Shown here: in pieces, positions 25,076-34,480 of the stretch
How the letters are laid out: the number at the start of each line of letters is the position of its first letter
Numbering within the stretch: position 1 is the stretch's first letter
Position numbers and translations under genes: made by a program
Assembly: GCF_018130215.1 (NCBI RefSeq)
Contig: NZ_JAFCKQ010000041.1
Span: forward strand, 1 to 64,000
Length of the DNA: 64,000 bases
DNA from: Bradyrhizobium jicamae
GTDB taxonomy: Bacteria; Pseudomonadota; Alphaproteobacteria; Rhizobiales; Xanthobacteraceae
Direction: 5' to 3'
Notes under the pieces: model-generated
Database searches by the model: none
What the model was told of the DNA's origin: nothing
The model's input: only the letters and a program-made list of their open reading frames with translations

Positions 25076-26272
25076 TCAGAGCGGAGCCTTCAGCGCGGCG
25101 AATCCGCGATCGAGATCGGCCTTGAGATCGTCGACGCTCTCCAGCCCGATATGCAGCCGCAGCGTCGGGCCGCCCGGCGCCCATTTCGTCGCGGTGCGAT
25201 AGTCGCTGCAATCGAACGGGACCGCGAGGCTCTCGAAGCCGCCCCAGGAAAAGCCCATGCCGAACAGGCGCAGCGTGTTGAGCATGGTGTCGACCGCCGG
25301 CTGTGGCACCGGCTTCAGCACGATACTGAACAGGCCAGAGGCGCCGGTGAAGTCTCGCTTCCAGATCTCATGCCCGGGATCGGTTTCGAGGGCAGGGTGC
25401 AGCACACGGTCGACTTCCGGGCGGCCCGCGAGCCAGCGCGCCATTTCGAGCCCGGAGCGGTGGTGCTGCGCAAGCCGCACCGACAGGGTGCGCACCCCGC
25501 GCAGCGCAAGATAGACGTCGTCGGGGCCGGCGCAGACGCCAAGCAGGCGGATCGCTTCCGAGACCTTGGGCCAGGCCTTGGCGTTCGCCGAGATAGTGCC
25601 GAACATGATGTCGGAATGTCCGCCGATATATTTGGTCGCGGCCTGCATGCTGATGTCGACACCCTGCTCGAGCGAACGGTGATAAAGCGGGGTCGCCCAG
25701 GTGTTGTCGTCGATCATGATCGCGCCGCGGGCGTGGGCCGCGGCGGCGATCGCGGGCACGTCGGGCATCTCGAAGGACTGCGAGCCCGGCGCTTCGAGCA
25801 GCACCGCGCGGGTGTTCGGCTTGAACAGCGCCTCGATGCCGGCGCCGATCAGGGGATCGAAATAGCTGGTCTCGATGCCGAAGCGCGTCAGCATGCCGTT
25901 GCAGAAATTTCGCGTCGGCCGGTAGACGTTGTCGCAGACCAGGAGATGGTCGCCCGCCTTCAGCACCGCGAGGAGCGTTGTCGAGATGGCGGCGAGGCCC
26001 GACGGCGCCAGCCCGACGCCGGCGCATTGCGGGCCCTCCAGCGCCATCAGCACGTCCTGCAGCGCCCGCGTGGTCGGGTTGCCGTGGCGGCCATAGGTGA
26101 ACTCGGCGCGATGGGCGTGGAGGTCCTCGGCGGTCGGATAGAGCACGGTCGAGCCGTGGAACACCGGCGGGTTGACGAAGCCCCTTTGCCCCTGTGTGTC
26201 GCGCCCGGCGGTGACCAGGCGGGTTGCTGCATGTTGCTGGGAGGCGGGGGGGTGGCCGTTGGAAGTGGTCAT
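25076..26272 (-). CDS. metC: Cystathionine beta-lyase (PLP, Cys/Met metabolism family, 398 aa)
   Basis: Cleaves cystathionine to homocysteine, pyruvate and ammonia in methionine synthesis. ATG 26272 gives a start MTTSNGHPPA typical in length; the longer frame to 26560 overlaps the divergent aapJ promoter. Family features: FTYGRHGNPTTRALQDVL, IDDNTWATPLYH (PLP ring-stacking and Asp) and the Schiff-base Lys in QAATKYIGGHSD; C-terminal FGMGFSWGGFESLA and LRLHIGLESVDDL. The motif order is closer to MetC than to MetB. Divergent from the aap amino-acid transporter. Confidence 0.9.
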   Translation of the reverse strand: MTTSNGHPPASQQHAATRLVTAGRDTQGQRGFVNPPVFHGSTVLYPTAEDLHAHRAEFTYGRHGNPTTRALQDVLMALEGPQCAGVGLAPSGLAAISTTLLAVLKAGDHLLVCDNVYRPTRNFCNGMLTRFGIETSYFDPLIGAGIEALFKPNTRAVLLEAPGSQSFEMPDVPAIAAAAHARGAIMIDDNTWATPLYHRSLEQGVDISMQAATKYIGGHSDIMFGTISANAKAWPKVSEAIRLLGVCAGPDDVYLALRGVRTLSVRLAQHHRSGLEMARWLAGRPEVDRVLHPALETDPGHEIWKRDFTGASGLFSIVLKPVPQPAVDTMLNTLRLFGMGFSWGGFESLAVPFDCSDYRTATKWAPGGPTLRLHIGLESVDDLKADLDRGFAALKAPL

Positions 26273-26583
26273 GGGTATCAGACTTTTTGCCGCGGCCGTG
26301 ACGGGTCGGGACGACGGGATCACGCCGGGGGTGTTACTAACAGGACGCAGAAGAGGCACGTCAACCCCTTGACCCGGAACGTCAGTCGCTATGTGATGCG
26401 CCGCAACTTCCAGTCGCCGCACGTTGAGGGGCCTGCCGCGACTTTCGATCCTTTGCCTGGCCGACATGTTCGTCAATCTGCCGGTCAGAACAGCGTTTTC
26501 TGCTGCAAGGGATCGATCCGGTGGGCCCGTGAGCGCCAGGCGGTCAAATGCAACGTCCACGGACGACCCTGAAAGGCCTGCCC

Positions 26584-27600
26584 ATGAAACGCGTTTCCCT
26601 GGCTCTCACCCTTGTCGCTGCCACCGCCCTTTCGGTCCAGGGCGTCTCGGCGCAAACCCTCAAGACCGTCCAGGACCGGGGCATGTTGTCCTGCGGCGTC
26701 AGCCAGGGCCTGCCCGGTTTTTCCTCTCCTGACGACAAGGGAAACTGGACCGGGCTCGACGTCGACGTCTGCCGCGCGCTCGCCGCGGCGGTCCTCAACG
26801 ATCCGTCCAAGATCAAGTTCGTGCCGCTCTCGGCCAAGGATCGTTTCACGGCGTTGCAGTCCGGCGAAATCGACGTGCTGTCGCGCAACACCACCTGGAC
26901 GGTGTCGCGCGATACCTCGCTCGGCGCCAATTTCACCGGCGTGACCTACTATGACGGGCAGGGCTTCATGGTGAAGAAGTCGCTCAAGGTGAATTCGGCG
27001 CTCGAACTGAACAGCGCATCGGTCTGCGTGCAGACCGGCACCACGACCGAGCAGAATCTCGCCGACTTCTTCAAGGGCAACAACATGAAGTATGAGGTGA
27101 TCGCTTTCGGCACCATCGACGAGGCGGTCAAGGCCTATGAATCCGGACGCTGCGACGTCTTCACCGACGACGCCTCCGGGCTCTATGCCAGCCGCCTGAA
27201 GCTCGCCAACCCCGCTGATCACGTCGTGCTTCCGGAAATCATCTCCAAGGAGCCGCTGGGGCCGATGGTACGGCACGGCGACGACCAGTGGTTCGACATC
27301 GTGAAGTGGACGCTGTTCGCAATGGTCAATGCCGAGGAACTCGGCGTGACCCAGAAGAACGTCGATGAGATGTTGAAATCGGACAAGCCGGAAATGAAGC
27401 GGGTGCTGGGCACCGACGGCAATCTGGGCGAACAGCTCGGCCTCACCAAGGACTGGGTGGTGCGCATCGTGAAGGCGGTCGGCAATTACGGTGAAGCGTT
27501 CGAACGCAATGTCGGCACCGGATCGCCCCTCGGCATCGCCCGCGGCATCAACAATCTCTGGAACAAGGGCGGTATCCAGTACGCGCCGCCGATCCGCTGA
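26584..27600 (+). CDS. aapJ: General L-amino-acid ABC transporter, periplasmic binding protein AapJ (338 aa)
   Basis: Captures a broad range of L-amino acids in the periplasm. Start ATG 26584; signal peptide to VSAQ (about residue 22). SBP_bac_3 fold with GMLSCGVSQGLPGFS, GNWTGLDVDVCRALAAAV, SGEIDVLSRNTTWT and ESGRCDVFTDDASGL. Cys at both ends of domain I and II could form the usual disulfides. First gene of aapJQMP (25 bp gap to aapQ), all on the plus strand. In rhizobia the Aap system matters for amino-acid cycling in symbiosis and is nitrogen regulated. Confidence 0.95.
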   Translation: MKRVSLALTLVAATALSVQGVSAQTLKTVQDRGMLSCGVSQGLPGFSSPDDKGNWTGLDVDVCRALAAAVLNDPSKIKFVPLSAKDRFTALQSGEIDVLSRNTTWTVSRDTSLGANFTGVTYYDGQGFMVKKSLKVNSALELNSASVCVQTGTTTEQNLADFFKGNNMKYEVIAFGTIDEAVKAYESGRCDVFTDDASGLYASRLKLANPADHVVLPEIISKEPLGPMVRHGDDQWFDIVKWTLFAMVNAEELGVTQKNVDEMLKSDKPEMKRVLGTDGNLGEQLGLTKDWVVRIVKAVGNYGEAFERNVGTGSPLGIARGINNLWNKGGIQYAPPIR

Positions 27601-27624
27601 TCTGGCCGGCAAGCGGCTGCGGCG

Positions 27625-28830
27625 ATGACCATCGCGCCCCGAAAACCACCGGCGCAGTTTGCCCTCAGGCTGAAGCGCGCGCTTGGCGGCAAGGCAGGCT
27701 GGAATGGGCTCGCCGCCCAGCTTGCCTTCGCCGCGGTCCTGGCCTGGATCGCCTACGAGATCGTGGCGAATGCGCGCGCGAACCTGGAGACCCAGCACAT
27801 TGCGTCGGGCTTCGGCTTCCTCAAGTACAATGCGGGCTTTGACGTCAGTCAAAGCCTGATCTCCTACACGAATTCCGACACCTACTGGCGCGTGTTCTTC
27901 GTGGGCCTGCTGAACACGCTCGTTGTCTCCGTGATCGGCATCTTTTTTGCCACCATCATTGGTTTCGTCGTGGCGTTGTGCCGCCTGTCGCCGAACTGGC
28001 TGCTGTCGCGGATCGGCGGCATCTATGTCGAAGCCATCCGGAACCTGCCGCTGCTGTTCCAGATCCTGTTCTGGTATCTGGCGGTGCTGGCGGCATTGCC
28101 GGCGCCGCGACAGAGCATCTCGATCTTCAGCACCTTCTTTCTCAACAATCGCGGGCTGATCGTGCCGCGACCGATCAGTGAGCCGGGGCTCGATCCGTTC
28201 CTGGCCATGCTCGCGATCGGCATCCTCGCGGCGCTGGGCGTGCGGCGCTATGCGCGGCAGGCCCTGTTCCAGCGGGGACAGTTGATCCGGATCTGGCCTT
28301 ATGTGCTGGGCTTGGTCGTCGGCCTGCCGCTGATCGCGATGCTGATCTTCGGCCGGCCAATGACTTTCGAGGTCCCGCAGCTGAAGGGCTTCAACTTCGC
28401 CGGCGGGGCGCGGATCATCCCCGAATTCGTCGCGTTGACGGTGGCGTTGTCGACCTATACGGCGGCCTTCATCGCCGAGATCGTCCGCGCCGGAATCCTG
28501 TCGGTCCACAAGGGACAGATGGAGGCGGGCTCCTCGCTCGGCCTGAGCCGCGGCACGACGCTGCGGCTGATCGTGGTGCCGCAGGCGATGCGTGTCATCG
28601 TACCGCCGCTGACCAACCAGTACCTCAACCTTACCAAGAACTCGTCGCTTGCGGTCGGCATCGGCTATCCCGACCTGGTGTCGGTCTTTGCCGGCACCGC
28701 GGTGAGCCAGACCGGGCAGGCCATCGAGATCATCGCGATGACGATGGGCGTCTATTTGCTGCTTTCGCTGACGACGAGCGCGATCATGAGCATTTATGGC
28801 TGGCGCATCAACCGGAGCCTCGGGACATGA
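27625..28830 (+). CDS. aapQ: General L-amino-acid ABC transporter permease AapQ (401 aa)
   Basis: Inner-membrane permease with the HisMQ-type fold: helices near 30-50, 95-125 (VFFVGLLNTLVVSVIGIFFA), a middle extension usual for AapQ, and the C-terminal core with the EAA loop HKGQMEAGSSLGLSRGTTLRLIVVPQAMR, here split over about 30 residues. The N-terminal Asn-rich periplasmic loop (ARANLETQHIASGFGFL) is typical of the AapQ/BztB branch. Its stop overlaps the aapM start by 4 bp, a sign of coupled translation and equal stoichiometry. Confidence 0.95.
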   Translation: MTIAPRKPPAQFALRLKRALGGKAGWNGLAAQLAFAAVLAWIAYEIVANARANLETQHIASGFGFLKYNAGFDVSQSLISYTNSDTYWRVFFVGLLNTLVVSVIGIFFATIIGFVVALCRLSPNWLLSRIGGIYVEAIRNLPLLFQILFWYLAVLAALPAPRQSISIFSTFFLNNRGLIVPRPISEPGLDPFLAMLAIGILAALGVRRYARQALFQRGQLIRIWPYVLGLVVGLPLIAMLIFGRPMTFEVPQLKGFNFAGGARIIPEFVALTVALSTYTAAFIAEIVRAGILSVHKGQMEAGSSLGLSRGTTLRLIVVPQAMRVIVPPLTNQYLNLTKNSSLAVGIGYPDLVSVFAGTAVSQTGQAIEIIAMTMGVYLLLSLTTSAIMSIYGWRINRSLGT

Positions 28831-30347
28831 CGGATCTCGCCGCGCCGACCTTTGTCCGGCAGGATCTGGTTCCCGAGCGCCCGACGCCGGTGAGGACCAC
28901 GGGCTTCCTCGGCTTTGTGCGCACGCGCCTGTTGAATTCGCCAGGCAACATCCTGCTCACGATCCTCGCGCTATTGCTGCTCTGGTACGTCGTCGTCCCG
29001 GCGATCAGGTTCACGCTGGTTGACGCGGTCTGGACCGGCAAGGATCGCACCGCTTGCCTTGCCGAGAAGGCGGGACACGAGGTCGGCGCCTGCTGGCCCT
29101 ACATCCAGGCAAAGCTGTCGCAGCTGATGTATGGCTTCTATCCGGAAGCCCAGCGCTGGCGCGTCAACCTGACCTTCCTGCTCGGCGCGGTGCTGTTGGT
29201 GCCGCTGCTCGTTCCCCGCCTGCCGGCCAAGGGACTGAATTCCGGCCTGTTCTTCTTCGCGTTTCCGGTGGTGGCATTCTTCCTGCTGCGCGGCGGCGGC
29301 TTCGCCGGTTTCGGCGTGAGCTGGGCCGCAGGCCTGCTGCAGCTGTTCGAGCAGAGCATCAGCGGCGCAGGCCAGGCCCTGGTCAATGTCAGCCAGACCT
29401 CAGCGATCGGTCCGCTGCTTTGGCTGCTCGGCAAGCTGATTGTGCTGATCGGTCTGATGATCCAGTGGCTGATCTTTCCGCTGACCTGGCTGCGTGACCA
29501 GTTGCAGGCATCATCCCAGCCGGTCTGGATCGACTTCCTCCTTACTGCCGTGATCGTCTCCGCCGTTCTGTTTGTCCTCGGCGGCGGCGTCCGGACCGGC
29601 CGCAGGGCGCTCGTCGGCAGCCTGGTGACGTTTGCCGGGATCGCTGCAATCATCCGGTTGATGGGGCTCGATCGCGGCGGGTTTGCGCTCGTCGATACGC
29701 GGCTGTGGGGCGGCCTGCTGGTGACGCTGGTCATCGCCATCACCGGCATCGTCGCATCGATGCCGATCGGGATTGCGCTTGCGCTGGGCCGCCGCTCGAC
29801 CATTCCGCTGATCCGGATCTTCTCGATCACCTTCATCGAGTTCTGGCGCGGCGTGCCCCTGATCACGGTCCTGTTCTTCGCGACCTACATGCTGCCGCTG
29901 TTCGTGCCGTCCAATTTCACCGTGGACGGCCTGTTGCGCGCCCTGATCGGCGTGGCGCTGTTTACCGGCGCCTACATGGCCGAGGTGATCCGGGGCGGCC
30001 TCGCCGCGGTGCCGCGCGGGCAGGCTGAAGCCGCGTCTGCGCTCGGCCTGTCGTGGTGGAAGACGACGTCGCTCATCGTGCTGCCGCAGGCGTTGCGCTT
30101 CGTCATTCCGGGCATCGTCGGCAGCTTCATCTCGCTGTTCAAGGATACATCGCTGGTGTCGATCGTCGCGCTGTTCGACCTGCTCGGCTCGTTGCGCGCG
30201 TCGTTCTCCGATCCGAACTGGACCACGCCGACCACCGCGTTCACGGGCTTCGCCTTCGCCGGAATCCTCTATTTCGCGTTCTGCTTTGGAATGTCGCGCT
30301 ACTCGCTCTTCGTCGAAAGACGGCTCAACGCCCATCGCCGCAACTGA
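28827..30347 (+). CDS. aapM: General L-amino-acid ABC transporter permease AapM, enlarged (506 aa)
   Basis: Second permease subunit. N-terminal cytoplasmic segment and helix (LLTILALLLLWYVVVPA), the AapM/BztC signature loop TACLAEKAGHEVGACWPY, then the C-terminal permease core with GLAAVPRGQAEAASALGLS (EAA loop). Rhizobium AapM is about 384 residues; this one carries roughly 120 extra residues (about 165-285) with three more hydrophobic segments (FGVSWAAGLLQLFEQ, LLGKLIVLIGLMIQWLIF, FLLTAVIVSAVLFVLGGG). The frame is continuous, so it is an in-frame insertion and not a frameshift. Effect on transport unknown. Confidence 0.92.
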   Translation: MTDLAAPTFVRQDLVPERPTPVRTTGFLGFVRTRLLNSPGNILLTILALLLLWYVVVPAIRFTLVDAVWTGKDRTACLAEKAGHEVGACWPYIQAKLSQLMYGFYPEAQRWRVNLTFLLGAVLLVPLLVPRLPAKGLNSGLFFFAFPVVAFFLLRGGGFAGFGVSWAAGLLQLFEQSISGAGQALVNVSQTSAIGPLLWLLGKLIVLIGLMIQWLIFPLTWLRDQLQASSQPVWIDFLLTAVIVSAVLFVLGGGVRTGRRALVGSLVTFAGIAAIIRLMGLDRGGFALVDTRLWGGLLVTLVIAITGIVASMPIGIALALGRRSTIPLIRIFSITFIEFWRGVPLITVLFFATYMLPLFVPSNFTVDGLLRALIGVALFTGAYMAEVIRGGLAAVPRGQAEAASALGLSWWKTTSLIVLPQALRFVIPGIVGSFISLFKDTSLVSIVALFDLLGSLRASFSDPNWTTPTTAFTGFAFAGILYFAFCFGMSRYSLFVERRLNAHRRN

Positions 30348-30358
30348 ACAAGGTCATC

Positions 30359-31096
30359 ATGTCCGATCCGATCGTCAACATCTCCGCGCTCAACAAGTGG
30401 TATGGCGACTTCCACGTGCTGCGCGACGTCAATCTCGAGGTCGGCAAGGGCGAGCGCATCGTGATCTGCGGCCCCTCGGGCTCGGGAAAATCGACGCTGA
30501 TCCGCTGCATCAATGCCCTTGAGGAATTCCAGGAAGGCGAGATCGTGGTCGACGGTATCGAACTCGGGCCGAACCTGCGCCGGGTCGACGAGGTTCGCCG
30601 CGAGGTCGGCATGGTGTTCCAGAGCTTCAACCTGTTCCCGCATCTCACGGTGCTCGACAATTGCACGCTGGCGCCGATCTGGGTGCGCAACATCCCGAAG
30701 AAGGATGCCGAGGCGGCCGCGATGAAGTTCCTCGAGCGGGTCAAGATACCGCATCAGGCCAACAAGTTTCCCGGGCAGATGTCGGGCGGCCAGCAGCAGC
30801 GCGTCGCGATCGCACGCGCGCTGACCATGAACCCGAAGGTGATGCTGTTCGACGAGCCGACCTCGGCGCTCGACCCGGAAATGGTCAAGGAGGTGCTCGA
30901 CACGATGGTGGACCTCGCCAAGGAAGGCATGACCATGCTCGTCGTCACCCACGAGATGGGCTTCGCCCGCGAGGTCGCCAACCGGGTCGTGTTCATGGAC
31001 GCCGGCCAGATCATCGAGTCGAACACGCCGCAGGAGTTCTTCGCCAATCCGCAGCACGCACGGTCGAAGCTGTTCCTGAGCCAGATATTGCGCTGA
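30359..31096 (+). CDS. aapP: General L-amino-acid ABC transporter ATPase AapP (245 aa)
   Basis: ATPase subunit driving the Aap transporter. ATG 30359 after CAAGGTC. Walker A GPSGSGKST, Q-loop VFQSFNLFPHLT, signature MSGGQQQRVAIARAL, Walker B VMLFDEPTSALD and H-loop VVTHEMGFA are all intact. It belongs to the polar amino-acid (GlnQ/HisP) subfamily. It is 11 bp after aapM and ends the operon; a weak stem-loop (31124-31163) separates it from the convergent cysteine synthase gene. Confidence 0.96.
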   Translation: MSDPIVNISALNKWYGDFHVLRDVNLEVGKGERIVICGPSGSGKSTLIRCINALEEFQEGEIVVDGIELGPNLRRVDEVRREVGMVFQSFNLFPHLTVLDNCTLAPIWVRNIPKKDAEAAAMKFLERVKIPHQANKFPGQMSGGQQQRVAIARALTMNPKVMLFDEPTSALDPEMVKEVLDTMVDLAKEGMTMLVVTHEMGFAREVANRVVFMDAGQIIESNTPQEFFANPQHARSKLFLSQILR

Positions 31097-31123
31097 GAGC
31101 GCGAAAAGGGGCGAAAAGCAGGT

Positions 31124-31163
31124 AGCGGATGGATTTCCCGCTATTCGCCACTCACCATCCGTT
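31124..31163. terminator. Stem-loop between convergent aapP and cysteine synthase genes
   Basis: AGCGGATGG (31124-31132) pairs with CCATCCGTT (31155-31163) with one G-T wobble and a 22-nt loop containing TATTCGCC, repeated nearby as TATTCGCG. May terminate in either direction; no T-tract. Confidence 0.35.
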
Positions 31164-31172
31164 ATTCGCGAC

Positions 31173-32207
31173 CTACGCGAACGGCAGGTCGATCTTGGTG
31201 CGCCTCTGCAGCCATTCCGGAACCGGCAGGTTCTTCGAACGCATGAAGTCCGGATTGAACAGCTTCGACTGATAGCGATTGCCGGAATCGCAGAGGATCG
31301 TGACGATGGTCTTGCCGGGGCCGAGCTTCTTGGCGAGGTGGATCGCGCCTGCGACATTGATTCCGGTTGAGCCGCCGAGGCACAGGCCTTCGTGCTGCAG
31401 AAGGTCGTAGATGATCGTCACGGCTTCCTCGTCGGAGATCAGGAATGCGTCGTCGACTTCAGCGGTCGCCACGACCGGCGTTTTGCGTCCGAGTCCGATG
31501 CCTTCCGTGATCGAGTTGCCCGGTGTCGATTTGACCTCGCCATGCTTGAACAGTTCGTACATCGCAAAGCCGTGCGGATCAGCGCATGCGGTCACGATGT
31601 CCTTGTTCTTTTCCTTCAGGTAGCGGCTGATGCCGGCGAGCGTGCCGCCGGTGCCGACCGAGCAGATGAAGCCGTCGACCTTGCCGTTGGTCTGCTGCCA
31701 GATCTCGGGTCCCGTCGAGTCGTAATGCGCCTTCGGGTTATCGAGGTTGTTCCACTGATCGGCGAACAGCACGCCGTTCGGCTCGGTCTTGCGGAGCTGG
31801 TCGGCAAGGCGCCGGCCGAGATGCTGATAGTTGTTCGGATTGGAGAAGGGCAGCATCGGCGCCTCGACGAGTTCGGCGCCGCACAGCCGCAGCATGTCCT
31901 TCTTTTCCTGGCTCTGCGTTTCCGGAATCACGATCAGGGTACGATAACCCCGCGCGCTCGCCACCACGGCGAGCCCGATACCGGTATTTCCGGCCGTCGA
32001 CTCGACGACGAGGCCACCGGGTTTGAGATCACCGCGCTTCTCGGCCTCCAGGATCATCCATTTGCCGGCGCGGTCCTTCACCGACTGGCCGGGATTCATG
32101 AACTCGGCCTTGCCGAGAATGGTGCAGCCGGTCAGTTCGGACGCGCGGTTCAACTTGATCAGCGGCGTGTTGCCGATCGCTTCGATGACGTCTTTGTTGA
32201 AAATCAT
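31173..32207 (-). CDS. cysK: Cysteine synthase A (O-acetylserine sulfhydrylase, 344 aa)
   Basis: PLP enzyme making cysteine from O-acetylserine and sulfide. Schiff-base Lys44 in NPGQSVKDRAG, substrate loop STAGNTGIG, PLP phosphate loop SVGTGGTLAG, and GGSTGINVAGA near the C-terminus. The 344-residue length and internal sequence (ETQSQEKKDMLRLCGAE) fit the longer CysK branch common in Rhizobiales, and not a cystathionine beta-synthase, as no CBS domains follow. Start ATG 32207. Monocistronic; convergent with aapP. Confidence 0.92.
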   Translation of the reverse strand: MIFNKDVIEAIGNTPLIKLNRASELTGCTILGKAEFMNPGQSVKDRAGKWMILEAEKRGDLKPGGLVVESTAGNTGIGLAVVASARGYRTLIVIPETQSQEKKDMLRLCGAELVEAPMLPFSNPNNYQHLGRRLADQLRKTEPNGVLFADQWNNLDNPKAHYDSTGPEIWQQTNGKVDGFICSVGTGGTLAGISRYLKEKNKDIVTACADPHGFAMYELFKHGEVKSTPGNSITEGIGLGRKTPVVATAEVDDAFLISDEEAVTIIYDLLQHEGLCLGGSTGINVAGAIHLAKKLGPGKTIVTILCDSGNRYQSKLFNPDFMRSKNLPVPEWLQRRTKIDLPFA

Positions 32208-32448
32208 GTCGGGGGGTATTCTCTTGCCGGTCGTTGCTTTGTCCCAGTCGGAACCTAGTGTGCCTCAGGCAAAAGGGGAAGGCTTTTGCAATGCGGCGAA
32301 ATCAGCTGACTGTTCCGGGCGTTAACCGATGGCCGGCCACTCGATGAGGCATTCGCAAGAAGCGTTTGTGTGAGCCCTTCAGGGGGACAGAATGTTGCCG
32401 AAAATCGCAGTTCCGCAGCAGATCGTACTATTGCGGGCGGCGATCAAA
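32208..32448. other. Intergenic, nothing recognised
   Basis: Upstream of cysteine synthase (minus) and downstream of the CFA synthase gene (minus). Presumed cysK promoter and CFA operon end; no clear terminator seen. Confidence 0.4.
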
Positions 32449-33687
32449 TCAGGCTGATCGTTCGATCTTGTAGAGGCCGACATCGAGCGCGCCGATCTCG
32501 AAACCCAGCCTGCAATACGAGAGGTAATATTCCCACATCCGCTTGAAGCGAACGTCGAACCCAATCGCTTCGATCGAGGGCCATGCGCTCAGGAAACGCT
32601 CGTGCCAGTCGGCCAGAGTTCGGGCGTAGCTGCGGCCGAAGTATTCGGACGACACCAGCCGCAAACCGCTGTTGGCGACCTGCCGCTCCACAATCTGGGC
32701 GGTCGGAAGCATTCCGCCCGGGAAAATATAACGCTGGATGAATTCCGGGCGACGGCGATAATTCTCGAAGCGGCTCCGCTCGATGGTGATGACCTGCAAC
32801 ACGGCAATGCCGCCGGGCTTGAGCCGTTGCTGGAGATTGTCGAAGAACAGCGGCCAATAGGCCTCGCCAACTGCCTCGAGCATCTCGATTGACACGACGC
32901 GGTCGAAGTTGCCGACGGTGTCGCGATAGTCCTCCAGCCGCAGATCGGCGTTGCCGGCGAGACCGCATTCGGCGATCTGCTCGCGTGCGTAGCCAAGCTG
33001 CTCGGTCGACAAGGTGAGGCCGGTGACCTCTGCACCGGCCGCGGTGATGATGTGCCGCGCGAGCGCGCCCCAGCCGCAACCGATTTCGAGGACTTTCTCG
33101 CCTCCGCCGAGATCGAGCAGTTCGGTCACACGCTCGAGCTTGTTGCGTTGGGCCTGTTCGAGCGTGCGGCTCGACGACGTATAGATCGCCGACGAATAGG
33201 TCATGCTCGGGTCGAGCCAGCGGCGGTAGAAGTCGTTACCGAGGTCGTAATGTGCGCGGATGTTGCGCCGGCTGCCGCGTCTGGTGTTGCGGTTGAGCAC
33301 GGCATGGCGCAACCATGTGAGCGGTTGCGGCGGCCTCAGCCGCTCGAAGGACGTTGCGCTCGTCGATCGGGGGGCGGCTGCACTCAGGAACGCATGGAGG
33401 TTTGGTGTCGACCATTCGCCGGCGAGATACCCCTCGGCGAAACCGAGGTCTCCGCCGGTCAAGAATCGTAGCAGGCATCTCCAACTATGGATTCTGATCT
33501 GTGCATGCTCGCCGCGCCGGGTGCCGGCAATGACGATGCTGCGCCCGCCGGGAGCCTGCACGACGATCTCGCCGCAATCGAGCCTGCGAAGCAGCGGCCG
33601 CAACAACGCGCCGAGTGTTGCGCTGAGCACGGGCGGCCACGCGACAGCAAGTGAGCCGGGGACGGTCTGCCGACGGTCAGAGGGCAT
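32449..33687 (-). CDS. Cyclopropane-fatty-acid synthase family methyltransferase (412 aa)
   Basis: SAM-dependent enzyme acting on unsaturated phospholipid acyl chains. SAM motif VLEIGCGWGALARHI, carbonate/lipid-site residues around FYRRWLDPSMTYSSAIY, and SIEMLEAVGEAYWPLFF, RRPEFIQRYIFPGG fit the CFA family. The N-terminal 120 residues are the usual accessory domain. The start overlaps the DUF1365 stop by 11 bp; third gene of a minus-strand operon beginning at 35829. In Rhodobacter the equivalent (cfaA-like) gene is under RpoE-ChrR control in response to singlet oxygen, which fits the promoter found at 35888-35915. Confidence 0.92.
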   Translation of the reverse strand: MPSDRRQTVPGSLAVAWPPVLSATLGALLRPLLRRLDCGEIVVQAPGGRSIVIAGTRRGEHAQIRIHSWRCLLRFLTGGDLGFAEGYLAGEWSTPNLHAFLSAAAPRSTSATSFERLRPPQPLTWLRHAVLNRNTRRGSRRNIRAHYDLGNDFYRRWLDPSMTYSSAIYTSSSRTLEQAQRNKLERVTELLDLGGGEKVLEIGCGWGALARHIITAAGAEVTGLTLSTEQLGYAREQIAECGLAGNADLRLEDYRDTVGNFDRVVSIEMLEAVGEAYWPLFFDNLQQRLKPGGIAVLQVITIERSRFENYRRRPEFIQRYIFPGGMLPTAQIVERQVANSGLRLVSSEYFGRSYARTLADWHERFLSAWPSIEAIGFDVRFKRMWEYYLSYCRLGFEIGALDVGLYKIERSA

Positions 33688-34480
33688 GCGTATCGATCCG
33701 TTGCTTCGCCGAGGTGGCTGCGAGCGTGATGTCGTGAGCGGCGGACTGCGGGCGTGCGCGCAGCCGCAGGCCCTTCAGCCAAAGCCGCAAGGCTTCCCAA
33801 TGAATGGCCAGGATGACTTTGGCCGTGATGAACGGCATCGCGGCGAAATTGCGCAGCAAAGCTGCGTCGCTGAGCGTCTGGCGCGACGCGGCCAGGCAGG
33901 CGCTGAGCACCGTGCGCCCGTGCTGGTGTGCCGTGATGCCGAGTTCAAAGCGCTCGTCCGGTCGGGTCAGGCGGAAGCGATAGGACATGTCCATGTCCAG
34001 GAAGGGCGATACGTGGAACGTCTTGTAGCAGCCATGGCCGATTGCGCCGGCGCCGGCATCGACCGGCGCCACATAGGCGTGACGTTCGCCGAACGTGTTG
34101 TGCACCTGATAGATGATCGCAGCGAGCGCACCGCCTGGCCGATGGCAGAAATAGACGCTAAGCGGGTTGAAGCTGTAGCCGAGGGTTCGCGGCATGCAAA
34201 ACAGCCGTATCGGTCCGCCGGCGATGTCGATTCCGGTGCGCAACAGGTGCCTTTCGGCTTGCAGGCGCAGCGGGGTTGCGCTGCCGTCGCCGTGATCGGC
34301 ATCGTAGAGTGCGAACAGGTTGAAGCGGTTGCAGGAGAACAGCCGCAGCTGCGACGCAAGCTCGGGCAATTCGTCGAGGTCGAGCAGCGTCCAGAAGGCG
34401 CGGTAGCGAAAATTGTGCACCTTGGGCCGCAGCCTGCGATGCATCACGCTGCCGCGATAGAGATACGAACACGCCGTCAT
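33677..34480 (-). CDS. DUF1365 family protein (267 aa)
   Basis: Family of unknown biochemical role, nearly always encoded beside a FAD amine oxidase-like protein and a CFA synthase. Features: YRGSVMHRRLRPKVHNFRY near the N-terminus, GYSFNPLSVYFC, VHNTFGERHAY, KTFHVSPFLDMDMSYRF. Start ATG 34480 overlaps the FAD gene stop (ATGA). The three-gene set is proposed to modify membrane fatty acids (in some bacteria DUF1365-type clusters are tied to furan fatty acid formation); here that remains an inference from context. Confidence 0.9.
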   Translation of the reverse strand: MTACSYLYRGSVMHRRLRPKVHNFRYRAFWTLLDLDELPELASQLRLFSCNRFNLFALYDADHGDGSATPLRLQAERHLLRTGIDIAGGPIRLFCMPRTLGYSFNPLSVYFCHRPGGALAAIIYQVHNTFGERHAYVAPVDAGAGAIGHGCYKTFHVSPFLDMDMSYRFRLTRPDERFELGITAHQHGRTVLSACLAASRQTLSDAALLRNFAAMPFITAKVILAIHWEALRLWLKGLRLRARPQSAAHDITLAATSAKQRIDTHAL

